DNA of 64,000 nucleotides from Oncomelania hupensis (Eukaryota > Mollusca > Gastropoda > Littorinimorpha > Pomatiopsidae). Of the stretch, positions 33,401 through 44,797 are shown in pieces. Location: assembly GCA_036898135.1 (NCBI GenBank), contig CM072511.1, positions 157,059,872-157,123,871 on the forward strand. Direction: 5' to 3'. A program made the position numbers and the translations under genes. Below the pieces are notes generated by a model. It ran no database searches, was not told the origin of the DNA, and saw nothing but the letters and a program-made list of their open reading frames with translations. Numbering within the stretch: position 1 is the stretch's first letter; every line of letters starts with the position of its first letter.

Positions 33401-34820
33401 GCTCTCTAGTATGTCTCCAATAATTTTCTCTCCAAGGACCTATACTAATATTTCTCTATTAATTTTGTCTCTACAGCCCTCTACTAGAATTTCTCTATTA
33501 ATTTTCTCTCTAGGATTTACTCTCATAGATTTACTAGTATTTCTGTGCTATATTTCCCCATATATCCCTTAGTAAAATACAGTTTTCCATGTTTCTAAAG
33601 CAAACGGCAAGAGAACTTATAGAAATCGTGCCTTGTCTCGGTCGTTGTAAACCTAATATTTTGGGGGTTCCGTAACAGGCAGCACCTTTCCAGATCCATT
33701 TTTTTTATATAATAGTATCTAGCATTGCTATCGTATAGTACAGTCGTCGTATATATTCAAGGAAGATTAAATCGCTGTGTATCCACTGTCATCGTCAATA
33801 TGTTATTGCAACACTTTGGATTTATTTGGTCCTTCTCACTCAATGTATGTGTGTTTTTTTCTCTAGTCAGCAATGCTGCAAACTTTACGTCACGTTATGT
33901 CCTGTCAGTTTTAGCTTTTTGCAACACCACGTACGGCTGTTTTAAAACCCATGTAGCCTATTTGCGTATTTCCCTTCCCCTTTTATTTACATTGAAGAAA
34001 ACTGACAACACTTCCTCTACTAGATCTATCAATTCTAAATTCCCGTAACACGCGTGACCTCCCGTGAAAAACAGCGTCTACACGCAAGGAATTGACCCTT
34101 TTTTTTAATTGGCTCTTCCTCATCCGTCAATATTCATTTCCCTCTGTTTGCCTGCCTGCCTCCTTGAGCCCCTCCCCCACCTTCCTTCCCCTCACCTCTC
34201 TCTCTCTCTCTCTCTCTCTTCTCCATACACCATCTTCTCTGCTAAACAAATCGAAATCACTTTTAATCTTACGTCAATTCTCATTTTGTACAAACATCAG
34301 TTCTTTGCCTCTGGCAATCTGTGCCCACCTTTCTAATCATGTCACATAACGTTAAGTTTACATTTTAATATTTGTATTCAAATTATTCGTCAGTAAAAAG
34401 TATGTCTGTCTTTCCACCATCATACCATTCAGCTTTTACCCGTACAAATAATATACTAGATTTTCTTTTTTTGTCTTCCCTTACGTTCTTTCCTTTTTTT
34501 TTTTAATTTAAATTTTCTTTTTTTTTCTTTCCTTTCTGTCGCCCTTTTTTATTTTCTCCTCTCCTTCTGTCTTTCACATATTTCAATATTCTTTCCACTA
34601 TATACGAACAAGCTTGTTCTGAGCAAGAGGGGGGGGGGGGGGGGGCACATAAGATAACAGAAGATTAAAAAAATTCAAGAAAAGAAAATAGATATATAGA
34701 ATCAATGGAGTTATCAGTTTATGTGTGTGTGTGTGCGCGCGCGTGTGTGTGAAGGTGTGTGTGTGAGAGAGAGAGATAACTCAATAACCGTTAAATGTGT
34801 AGCGGTAAGGCAAGCACAAA
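33401..34820. other. T-rich intergenic stretch with simple repeats
   Basis: Three imperfect ~45-bp units sharing TTTCTCTATTAATTTT lie at about 33410-33530, a short CT run at 34197-34220, a poly-G at 34629-34646 and (GT)n at 34721-34765. No gene is recognised. Confidence 0.55.
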
Positions 34821-34878
34821 GGTCCCCTATACGCTCAATGTGTCCGGGGACACAAATCTACCTCAACAACAACAAAGC
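34821..34878 (+). mobile_element. 3'-end hairpin element, copy C1
   Basis: A hairpin with arms GTCCCC (34822-34827) and GGGGAC (34846-34851) encloses an 18-nt loop starting TATACGCTC. It is followed by AAATCTACCT and (CAA)n. Upstream sequence is not shared with other copies, as expected for 5'-truncated retroposon insertions. The same 3' structure ends the family-D SINE. Confidence 0.7.
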
Positions 34879-35261
34879 ACAAAGAAAGAAGACGCTAACA
34901 AGCTTAAAGCAAAGGCAGCGATGGCGGAGAGAACTATAAAGCAATCCGCTCTATATAAATATAAATCGGATCTCGCTCGTCTGCCTGGCACCGGATTTTT
35001 ATGCGGCTCCCTGACAACCAGAGGCCTCGTGCACCTGTCGGAGAGGCTAATGAAGCAATTTGGCACAGCCAGCTTCCAATTGCTGATGCGAACCCTACCC
35101 CTATCCCGCCCTCCACACACCCACAGCGGTAGGATGTGACGCTGGCAAGGGTGATATAGATCTACCCCTCCACAACCATCCCGAGAGGATTTGATTTTCA
35201 GGGTAGGGTGGGAAACGTCTGTGAGGTGGTACCTTCTTCCCCCCTCCCCACTCCACATACG

Positions 35262-35395
35262 CCCCCTCCCCTAAACCTCTCCTGTATACCCCCTCCTCCC
35301 CTAAACCTCCCCTGTATACCCCCTTCCCTAAACGTCCCCTGTATACCCCCTCCCCTAAACCTCCCCTGTATACCCACTCCCCTAAACCCAAGTGG
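35262..35395. repeat. ~27-bp C-rich minisatellite
   Basis: Four and a half units of CTCCCCTAAACCTCCCCTG followed by TATACCCC. Each unit contains one CCCTAA, but not in telomeric tandem form. Confidence 0.92.
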
Positions 35396-35586
35396 AGGAG
35401 AATTTGACTTTGTGAGTACGGAAATAAAGCTTTGGAACCTACCCCTGGCCCCTCAAACCTATTAGTCAGAGGATTATAATGACGTTCGAGTAGGACTACA
35501 GAAGCTGCCAGCGCACAGTCTTTGGTAGTACTAGTAGTACTGTGATGAGACCTGTGATGTAGTTCTTACCTACGCTACCTATCCTA

Positions 35587-35660
35587 TTTTGTTTGTTTGT
35601 TTGTTTGTTGTTTGTTGGGTAGATTAGTGTCCCCGGACACCTGAGCGTATAGGGGACGTT
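35587..35660 (-). mobile_element. 3'-end hairpin element, copy C2
   Basis: On the minus strand, arms GTCCCC (35657-35652) and GGGGAC (35634-35629) with a 17-nt loop are followed by CTAATCTACC and a tail of CAA/CAAA units (35591-35617 complement). Same family as C1, C3 and C4. Confidence 0.72.
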
Positions 35661-36080
35661 TTTAATTTTAACTATTTTACCGTGGGGCCACCCTTGTGTC
35701 TTTAAGATTTAGGATAGAGGTGAAGATTTGTGGGAATGACTGAGTACCTAGCTAGGGGGATTTGACCGACACTAGGAACGAGTTCAGTACAGTTCTAACT
35801 AATGAAGGTGGTTTTTAAACTACACCACTCTCTACCAAACCGCCCGACCCAGGCAATTAAAGCTTAGAACCCTCGTGTGGTGCCGACTACAGAAGAAGAA
35901 GGGATGGTACTAGCTAGCGGGATACCTACAGGGGTAGTGGGGTGTGGTAAATCCTTACCTCCAAGGACCGAAGGGTAGAGAAGAGGCTGGAGCATACCGG
36001 GTAGCTGAGATTAGACGATGCCCTCAAACTTGTGAGAGGGGCTAGGCCTCGTCTAGTCTCAGCCATGATGTGTGGGGAGA
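35661..36080. other. Intergenic stretch, no gene seen
   Basis: No recognisable feature. Confidence 0.5.
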
Positions 36081-36082
36081 GG

Positions 36083-36146
<64 letters not shown>
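36081..36146. repeat. (GA)n microsatellite
   Basis: Uninterrupted GA run of about 60 bp. Confidence 0.97.
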
Positions 36147-36147
<1 letters not shown>

Positions 36148-36492
36148 ACTCAAGCATCAAAGTCTTGCAATAACGTTATGACGTTAGACGGAAACGGTCT
36201 ACAGGAACTTGAGGAAAGAAAGACAGTGGCGGTAATAATGATCGTGGGACGTGATGGGGAGCTGTGGCGGCAGCGCTGGAGGTAGTGGCGACGGAGTTAA
36301 CTTCTTTGCGCGGGTGACGTTGTGGAAGAGGGAAAGCTGGCGGTAGGATGATGTATGATGAAGAAATCAGAAGCGAATGAGGGATGGAAAAGTTGGTCTT
36401 TCTAGTTGAGTGCTAAAAGAGAAGACCCGGCATCCAGAGCGCTTGGAGGGTCGCACGCTTGTCTGCTCTCTAGTCGGCAAAAGCCAAACTTA

Positions 36493-36564
36493 AAAGCTTC
36501 ACACAATGTATGATTTGTGCTATTAAAAAAGCTTCACACAATGTATGATTTGTGCTATTAAAGC
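36493..36564. repeat. ~37-bp tandem duplication
   Basis: The block beginning AAGCTTCACACAATGTATG and ending TTGTGCTATTAAA is present twice back to back without visible differences, so it is recent. Confidence 0.92.
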
Positions 36565-36841
36565 TAGGCGCAGACCAAACTGTAGATGGAGAGTGGAGAC
36601 AGTATGAACAGACACTGGATCAATGACAAGGCACAAGGAAAAGTACAAAAAGGAATAGTATGACGAAGAAAGGAAGGTAGGATAATTTAAATTGGCAGGG
36701 ATGAGGTAGGCGGAAGAGCACGCACGCACATGGCATTACTGTCCTGTAAATAAGCACTAGACTTACCACTCCAATAGTTTATATACCAAGGAAATGAAGA
36801 TGAAAGAGGAAACAAAACTTTGTGGGAGGATGATGTGTATG

Positions 36842-36843
<2 letters not shown>

Positions 36844-36932
<89 letters not shown>
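36844..36932. repeat. (GA)n microsatellite
   Basis: Uninterrupted GA run of about 88 bp. The Ser/Leu and Arg/Glu frames across it are artefacts. Confidence 0.97.
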
Positions 36933-36936
<4 letters not shown>

Positions 36937-38144
36937 GAGCGCACGGAACAAAGTGTATATAAACTTATAGAGAAGAAAAAGCAAACTAATTCATGGGCTG
37001 GGGGACTGGGTAAATTTGCTTTGGAAAAAGACAAAAAAGAGGGATGAAACGCAATACAAACAGATGATACGGATACTGGAAGAGATGGAGACTGTGGATG
37101 GTTGGGAGGGGGGTTGGACAGAGTATATGGGAGGTTGGACCGGGGAGGGTTAAGTTAGGGACGGGGGGAATGGTGGAGAGGAGGTGTGGGGGTCAGAGAA
37201 GTACGAAATCAGCTGGGAGGAAATGCTAGAGTTTACACACGATCCATCTTCTGTACAAACAGTGAAGCACATGTCTTCGTGTGTGTCTGGGTGCCAGTGG
37301 ATGTGTCTGTAAGTAATTGCTCAGTACCGGAATTTCCCCTGTCCCTCCAGCTCACACTTTTACACCATGGGTGCGTGAAGGTTGTTTGTGGAGGAGGTGT
37401 GGGGGGGGAAAGAAAAAAAATGAGGGAGAGAAAGAGAGAGAGGATGAGGAAGGCGAGAGAGGATGAGGGGGGGAGAGAGAGAGAAAGGTCAGTTTGCATG
37501 CGTGCATTACTGTAATTCGACTTTAGACTTCCATTGAAGTACAGCAAGCACAATGTACATCAATTTATTTTCATAATCATACAGTTACACTTTTAACGTT
37601 CCCACCCAGACTCCAATGGAAAGAAATATCTTCCTAATTTCCCTTAACACTAATAAGTGTTGCAAACACTATGCAACGAAACTGATAACAACGACCCCAA
37701 CACCTCAGAACTAATCAAGAAAGTCAATGTTCTGTCACGCCGTCGATTGTTTCAGCTGTGACACGTTACGCAGCATAATGAATTCGCGTGGCAGCAATAC
37801 AATTTGTTAATAACTTTAACTAAGGTGGTATAAATTCGCGTCAATTGGACGAAAGGATAAAATAGCGTCAATCTGACAAAAGAATACAATTACATCACTA
37901 TTTAAAAAAGCATAACCTATATACGACGACAAAAGTTAATTTAACCAGTTAGACTAAATGAGTGGTCACTGTGTTGACAAGCGGAGTGTCAGAAGGCGAA
38001 TCCAAGACCACATCAGAGGCCAATTCAAAAGCACATCCAGTAACAGCGTTCGATCACTCTTCACATTGGGCGGTGGATTATTTGGCGGATCGTTATTATG
38101 CGATGCAATGCAATGCAGCCTTTTTATAACATTTTAACATGTAA

Positions 38145-38148
<4 letters not shown>
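36933..38148. other. Intergenic stretch, no gene seen
   Basis: G-rich and purine-rich segments at 37080-37190 and 37395-37490. Otherwise no recognisable feature. Confidence 0.5.

Positions 38149-38204
<56 letters not shown>
38149..38204. repeat. (CT)n microsatellite
   Basis: CT run of about 55 bp. Confidence 0.97.
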
Positions 38205-38207
<3 letters not shown>

Positions 38208-38599
38208 AAAACTTGATTATTAATCGCAATTCAGGTTGTAAATTGTATTTCATTGTTGTTGTTGTTGCATCAATTTTTATTCATCAGATTAACATAAGTT
38301 GTACTGATAACTGTATTTCATTGTCAAACAGTTGAGAGGGGGAAATTTATATACATCCACAAGGGAGAGACAGAGAGAGACACATACAGACACACAGACA
38401 AAGAAACAGAGGAGGATAGGAGAAGGAAGCAAAGGAAGAAAATAAGGAAGAAGAGGGAGGGGTAACTGTGAAAGTTGAGAAAGGCCAAGGGAAACGGTGG
38501 CGGGTTTGGTGCGCTACGGTATAAGCGCAATGTTGTTGTTCTGCAATACTAATGCACACAAGTCTTTCCCTACAGTGCATGCAACAACATTTTCCAATA

Positions 38600-38664
38600 G
38601 ACGATGATGATGAGAAGGAGGTGCAAGAGGATGACGACGACGACAACAATGATATGATGATGAA

Positions 38665-38706
<42 letters not shown>

Positions 38707-38727
38707 AATGACGACGACGACGACGAC

Positions 38728-38778
<51 letters not shown>

Positions 38779-38780
38779 AA
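38600..38780. repeat. (GAT)n/(GAC)n microsatellite
   Basis: GAT units at 38600-38616 and 38652-38705, GAC at 38708-38728, and GAT again at 38729-38780. Poly-Met and poly-His frames are artefacts. Confidence 0.96.
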
Positions 38781-39575
38781 TGGCAGGTGGGGATCAAGTC
38801 TCTAAGACTGAGGCTAGAACTGTGGGAAAATGGACAGTTTTTCCGAAAGTGGAAGAAAAAAAAAAGAAGAACACTTTTGTTCAATCCTGCATTGTCCCCG
38901 GCGAACGTGAGTAGGGAGCAATTTCTGCGTGGTCCGAGGGTGATGGGAGACTCCGAACAAACACGAGCTGCCATATCCGGCCCTCGGCCCAAAAAAGCTC
39001 GGCTATGAATGGTAAAGGTCCAGCCTCACTTTACAAACTACTAACAGCCGTCTTTTTTTCTCTCAATCCAGGTTTTTTTTTCTTTCGTAATTATTTCAAA
39101 TATTTTTCCTTTCCAAAATCTTTTTCTCCTCCTTCCCTTAGCTCTTACATTCGTCCCGCTCTAGTAAGCAATTCACAAGTATTTCACCTTAGGTAATCGC
39201 AATAATAAACACTGTAAACAGCGTACAATCTTAATCCGTGCTTTTCTTTAATATAAATTAGCATTTAGTGCAAAACTGGTTTTGAACTACCAAATAAAAA
39301 ATCTCCTTTGAAAGAACGGACTTACTTTGTAAATTATACTTTGCACTTAAATTACACGCTTCAAATCCGTCCTTTTATTAAATATTTTCTTTGCTGTTCT
39401 TGCTTAGACTACTAGTGCTACCAAAAGTATAATTTGCACAGATATAAGGACTGTAACATTCGTATTCTTTGTTAATGAGACGTGGGTGATAAACAGGTCA
39501 GGCAGAAACACACAACGCAGATTGTGAATGTAAGGGGAAGATCGAGTAGAAGGAAATCACGAAGAGAGAAAGGGG
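38781..39575. other. Intergenic stretch, no gene seen
   Basis: No recognisable feature. Confidence 0.5.
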
Positions 39576-39619
39576 GAGAGAGGGAGAAGTTGGAGAGAGA
39601 GATAGAGAGATAGACAGAG

Positions 39620-39672
<53 letters not shown>

Positions 39673-39712
39673 GAGAAAGAGAGAGAGAGAAAGAGAGACA
39701 GAGAGAGAGAGG
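39576..39712. repeat. Impure (GA)n microsatellite
   Basis: GA units interrupted by GATA and GACA. Followed at 39821-39852 by AAT/AAG trinucleotides. Confidence 0.94.
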
Positions 39713-39852
39713 TGCACAAGATATGGGAAATTCTATACGTGAAATAATTAAATAAAAAAAGCCTCGTCTTTCCTTCATGACTTCCTCTTCAACGATACGA
39801 TAAATTAAACACAGCAATAATAATAATAATAAGAAGAAGAAGAAGAAGAAGA

Positions 39853-40576
39853 ATAACGTAGAATTTCTCATTCACTCTCGACAGATAAATGTTCAGATTA
39901 AAGCAAGTAGAAGTCAAAGATGCATGTTTATGTTAAATCAACAGAATGACCTTCCCTTACTAAATGTGTTATCGCATCCTACATATTTTTACTTTCTCCC
40001 ACTTCCTCCTTGCCATCAACAATTATCTTGAAAATTAAAGAGAAAAGAATAAATTTATGCACATGATTAAGTTTTAATGGTAAGCCAATGAATACAGCTT
40101 CATTGTTCTTGAGTAAGGAAAAGTGGTCACACTCCCTACAACACAAACTCTGACAAACAAATTATTTATTTCCCAACAATCTTATATTAAACACACTTAG
40201 TCTACTCCTGTGACTACCCAGCATCTAACATAACCTTAGCTGTTAAGCCAAACTTAATCTTCGATCGACCCAACTCACACCTCGCTTTTACGACGCACAT
40301 TCATGAAAATTCCGTGGTTTAGATTCAAGCGCGTTACCGTTACAACAAAATAACGACTCAAAATCTAGATATATCTGGTCAGTAAATCAGTAGGGGCAAC
40401 AATAAGTGTGGGCAAAACGGCACAAGCGACACTTTGATCCTGTCAAATTCCCCCAGTCCCCAGTGACAGGCGTCGCACCGCTTCCAACCATTGTCGTCTG
40501 CTTCATGCGGGGCCACTTTTTTTTTTCAAGAAAACTGTAAAACTATTACCGCCAAACACACGCACAATAACTTACC
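39853..40576. other. AT-rich stretch, possible intron
   Basis: Would be the first part of an intron if the minus-strand donor at 40571-40576 is real. No other feature. Confidence 0.35.
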
Positions 40577-40870
40577 TTGAAAGTTTCAGATCCTATCAGG
40601 TATAATCCACAGAAAGAGTGCCAAACACAACGGAAAAACTGTATAACAAAGTCCAACGCACAGATTAGTGAATACAATCCCCAAAAAATGCAACAAGTCG
40701 TCCTAAGAAACAGAAGTGAGATTTCTATACTGAATGCACGCGGGCTGGACAGCCAGTAATATTCCGTGGATACCGAAGAGAGAGCGTTGGTTCACACTCA
40801 ACGATACACAAAATTCAACTGCCTTTCCCCTTCGCTTCTCTCTCACAGCGAAAACCTCGTCAGTCACGTG
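40577..40870 (-). promoter_or_regulatory. Possible promoter and non-coding first exon (minus strand)
   Basis: Reading the minus strand, AGTCACGTGACC at about 40862-40873 contains the palindrome GTCACGTGAC, an E-box form bound by USF/TFE-type factors. It lies upstream of a pyrimidine-rich segment and about 270 bp of ATG-free leader ending ACTTTCAAG|GTAAGT. The donor (40571-40576) is a perfect consensus. The combination fits a 5'UTR exon, but no coding exon can be linked to it. Confidence 0.3.
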
Positions 40871-40930
40871 ACCCTCTTTGGCCCTCTTTAAACTAGAGTT
40901 TATCGGCGCTGTAGCCTACCCCGAGGTCTG

Positions 40931-40931
<1 letters not shown>

Positions 40932-40983
<52 letters not shown>
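40932..40983. repeat. (GA)n microsatellite
   Basis: GA run of about 50 bp. Confidence 0.96.
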
Positions 40984-40986
<3 letters not shown>

Positions 40987-42249
40987 TACACAGAACGTGA
41001 GCGCGCGGTTTTTGCTGTGTATATGCAAGCAAAAGTGGGAGGGAAGTTCACTGAGAGAGGAGAACACTGATTGGAGGAAAGTTTTATAGATTTATTGGTG
41101 GTCAATCGTAGTTGGTTCGTGCCGCTAATGAATAGGGTCTTTCTTTTTTTTAGATTTTGGGGGCTGGGGTATGGGAAAAGAGATGAAAAACAAGGTACCT
41201 CTTGCTTTTAGAAATAGATCTGTGTATTATCACATTCCTGACATTAAAAACGTACCTGGCATCACCTGTCAGGATTTACCTGTAAGCTCAAGACTTCTGC
41301 AGGTTATGAATAATATTCAACTGTCCTGTGCAGTACTAGTGATCGCTTATCGATGAATGAACTCCCCCTCGCCGGGCTTTGAGATCGAACTGGCCAATCA
41401 TGGATAGTCTAATCGATGCTCATGCATTTGATCGATCGTTCTACGATTGACGGGGGAGTTCTGGACTTGAAGAACAAGTTAAAGACGGAATGAGACCTAT
41501 TGAGCAGAGAGAGAGAGAGAGACAGCGAGAGAGGGGGATGGGGGGGGAGGGTATATAATGAATTTCTCTCGCGTTTTCGTCGAGGACATTGGAAATGACA
41601 GGAAGTAAGTAATATAATGAAGCCTACGTGTTGACAGGGGCATACAAGCATTATTTATCTCACTGCATCGTGTGTTTTTGTATGGTTTACAAAGGAATAA
41701 AAAGCAGGTTTATTGATGATGTAATCTATCATAGAACTAGTGCACCAGAAAAATAATAAAAAATTCCTCTTTAAAAATCGTAATATTTGTAAAGATTACA
41801 CATTAACTGTTAATTTTAGTTTTAAATTCTTTTTTTTTTTTATATCGTCTTTTTGTGTGATCCCCATGTTAGTTATCTGGAAACAATATTAAACGCAAAT
41901 CAGGCGATAGCATTATTTTATTTATTGATTTCATTATTATTTCTATGCCACCGATCCTCCAGTCCAACCCCACATTGCAATACTTAGTTGGTTTACGTAG
42001 AACATGTCCACCACTTCACCTTCCCCATCACACCTACCCCGTTCCCCTCTCTCCCTTCTCCACACAACCCTAGTAACTGATCCCCGATCTGTACAGGAAA
42101 CCTTTAATAACTATAGCAATATTGGATGTTATAGACACCTTATTCCTAAATCAGACTCAAAGATCGTGGATCCGTAATCAACAAGCAAATTACAAACCCG
42201 TTCCTGTTGCAGACACAGCACATATGCGTATTAGGCTACTAAAACATGC
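40984..42249. other. Intergenic stretch, no gene seen
   Basis: Short GA tract at 41505-41535 and a poly-T run at 41830-41841. No gene recognised. Confidence 0.5.
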
Positions 42250-42907
42250 GGCGCAAAGAAAACCCCCGTTGGAGTACCTGAAAAACTTGGAGATTTACGT
42301 CCTAGTGTTATTGTAAACGTTAAGGACAAATTGGAGTACCGGGGCCGGGTTTCAGTTTAAATAGTATCCCCACTTTCTGGAAAGATCTAAATTTCCACTG
42401 TCGCTGTCTTTCTCATTTGCTCTTTCTCATTCCTGCTCTGTTCTATCAATCTGCTATACTATCTTCTTCTTCGCTAGACCAGTCACCTACCTTTTTTCTT
42501 GAAAACTCTTCTGGGACAAGACTCCTTATTTGTGTATGAGGTCAGTTGGATCAGCTTGGGAAGATTGGATGCTTTCTGCCAGGTGGTCACTAGGGCTTCC
42601 TATGATGTTATTATTTAGCAATGTAGGCATTTTATATGTATGTGTTTTGTTCATAATTTATAATGATGTTTGTATTCTATTTTGTTTTTGTAAACGGGGG
42701 TTCAATAAATTAGAGTACAGCCTCAGCGTCCCCTGCGTGGGATGTCTTTATTGTAAAGTGACTGGCTGGTGGAGAGCTTTCAGTTTTCCCACTAGGGTTG
42801 TTTCAGCAGATCTTTTATGCGTATAAGGGGTTGTCCGGTCCTGATTTGGCTCGGAAGAGTCCGCTGGACCTAAAGCAATAATCATGTAATGTAAGGCGCA
42901 AAGAAAA
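42250..42907 (+). mobile_element. Family B retroposon, copy 2, with 13-bp TSD
   Basis: The element 42263-42894 lies between GGCGCAAAGAAAA at 42250-42262 and 42895-42907. It starts CCCCCGTTGGAGTACC like the other copies but carries about 70 extra bases near its 5' end, ending in a second TTGGAGTACC. It then runs through CAATAAATTAGAG and CCTCAGCGTCCCCTGCGTGG to the tail ATCATGTAATGTAA. This intact copy shows what the B copy at 43605 looked like before the family-A LTR entered it. Confidence 0.9.
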
Positions 42908-43592
42908 GCACGTCTCTATGAGAAGACGGAAAGGAAATCGAAGGGACGCAGTAATCTTACCCGGAAAAAACTCACGTTGACCTGCAAAGTCTCGTCCTAC
43001 CTAAGTCATATAAGTTCACTCCCTGCGGGAATCGAATCCTGCAAACTTTTGGCACGTTTTCCACACGATACTGGTCGACTTGACAGCAGTCATTCCACAC
43101 AGTGGCGCTGGCTACATTAGTGGAAAATCTGTCACAGGGTTATCTTCCGTTAGACAGTCCGCTTTGTTTAGTATTAATTATTAGTGAGCGCCTCGAGCGT
43201 CTTGAGTTAGATCTTGTATCGGCCAGCGCCTTGAGCAACTCTTGAGCTGAAAAAGCGCTATATAAGAAGGAAAATTAATGTAGCCTTTAATAAAGACATG
43301 CGAGCTGAAATGACAATATCATAGTTAAGGACATTTGCCAAACAAATCCCTAAAATAATAACTCGCAATATCACGCCTTAGTGTGTGCTGCTGTAAGCAA
43401 CGCAACACGTAACTGAAAATTTCAGTCCACGCAAAGCACGTGCAAAGTAAGCCTACCAGGAGGCGCGTGCAAGATTTGATAAAGGGGCGCGTGTACCTTT
43501 TCGTCATGGGGAAGATTTTGTTTCACAGAGAAAGCGAGACCGGTCGAGACTACAGCAGCCTGTGGACACATCCCAGAAATTTCGACTAATTT
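42908..43592. repeat. Spacer with family-E piece and an L2-like LINE 3' end
   Basis: About 43095-43165 resembles repeats at 19370-19555 (CAGTGGCGCT, then CACAGGGTTATCT). About 43185-43272 ends GCCTTGAGCAACTCTTGAGC and AAAGCGCTATATAAG, the typical stem-loop end of L2/CR1-type LINEs. No gene. Confidence 0.5.
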
Positions 43593-43764
43593 ACAATATT
43601 TACCTTACATTACATTACATGATTATTGATTTAGGTCCAGCGGACTCTTCCGAGCCAAATCAGGACCATACAACCCCTGATCCGCATAAAAGATCTGCTG
43701 AAACAACCCTAGTAGTAAAACTGAAGGCTCTCTACCAGCCAGTCACTTTACAATAAAGACATCC
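43593..43764 (-). mobile_element. Family B retroposon, copy 3, left part (interrupted)
   Basis: Positions 43605-43764 are the 3' end of B on the minus strand, including its TGTAA-type tail (complement TTACATTACATTACATG). The 12-bp TSD ACAATATTTACC is at 43593-43604 and again at 61103-61114, about 17.5 kb away, because a family-A LTR and a gypsy array are nested inside. The break falls at CATCC (43760-43764). Confidence 0.92.
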
Positions 43765-44797
43765 TGTCATGAATTGGCTAGTTTTACACTGCCCAGTGAC
43801 TATTTAGCCATGTGTAGTAATTGTAACAGTAGAGAGTTAGTATAGTACACAGCAGCAAGTAAATTACACAGCAAGCCACACACCGCGAGCCCGACCCACG
43901 CTCCGCAGTGAGTCAGCACTTGAGTTTTGAATCTGACCAGTTTAACCAATCAGAAGCAGGCTTAGCGGTAGAGCAGTTCTGACTGTGTCAGAGCCACACA
44001 CAGTTTGAATCAGTCGTGTGTGAGACGAGGTAGAGGCAACATCTCCACAGCTAGAGAAATCTCTACACTCATAGACCAGGACGCAGGACTTAGGAATCTT
44101 AGAATTCTCTCAAGTCACAACGGGCCTGAACTTGTCAAACAGGTAAATGAACACCCTTCTGTTTCATCGTGATATATTTGTATTATTGTTGAAATTATGT
44201 TTGAAGAATTTGCTATGCATAAATGTGAATTGTTAATCCGAATTTGCGGGACCACGTGGAAGAGCCTACCACGAGGCGAAACACGACCGGTTGCGCCGCC
44301 ATGTTGTATCCCGTACGGAACCACTGTTGTTTAACTTATATGTATGTTTGCAGACCAGTGGTTGTACCACTGAATGTTTATATTATTATTAATTCTGTAT
44401 GTGTATAGTTAGACACGATTGATATTTATGTATGTATAGGAATTTAGAGTGAGATTCCAGTGGACCCCGGAAGTAGCAGAATGTTCGTCGCTTATGTATA
44501 GAGATGTGGAGCTATCACTGAGGGGCTACTTGGCTTTCAGTGAGACGCTCTGCACAAACCGATTATTCAGGGTTGTGCAGAATTTCGTCTCTTATATTAC
44601 AGACGAGCAGGCGAGCTATCCCGAGCTATCCCGAGCTATCCCGAGCTATCCTGTGTGCCCCACTCCACAGAAACGACTAGTTGGTTGAGGAGACTCTACC
44701 GCACAAGACGGAAAGAGCTGCCTTGAAAGACACCCTGTCAGACCCCACAGCGTGGCAAGGGAACCCAACTACACAACTACAAAGGTGTACCAGAAGC
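43765..44797. mobile_element. Family A solo LTR, left part (interrupted)
   Basis: It begins TGTCATG, complementary at six of seven positions to the right terminus CGTGACA (60674-60680), and is flanked by CATCC at 43760-43764 and 60681-60685. Without the nested array it would be about 1,550 bp. Only one LTR copy is present, so its internal region has been lost or never arrived, the usual result of LTR-LTR recombination. It contains four tandem copies of CGAGCTATCC (about 44613-44652) and a GAAGAGCCT...AGGCGAAAC hairpin at 44259-44282. The interruption is at GAAGC (44793-44797). Confidence 0.88.

Noticed and set aside
35262..35395. Telomere-like CCCTAA repeats
   Set aside because: CCCTAA occurs once per ~27-bp unit, not as a contiguous hexamer array.
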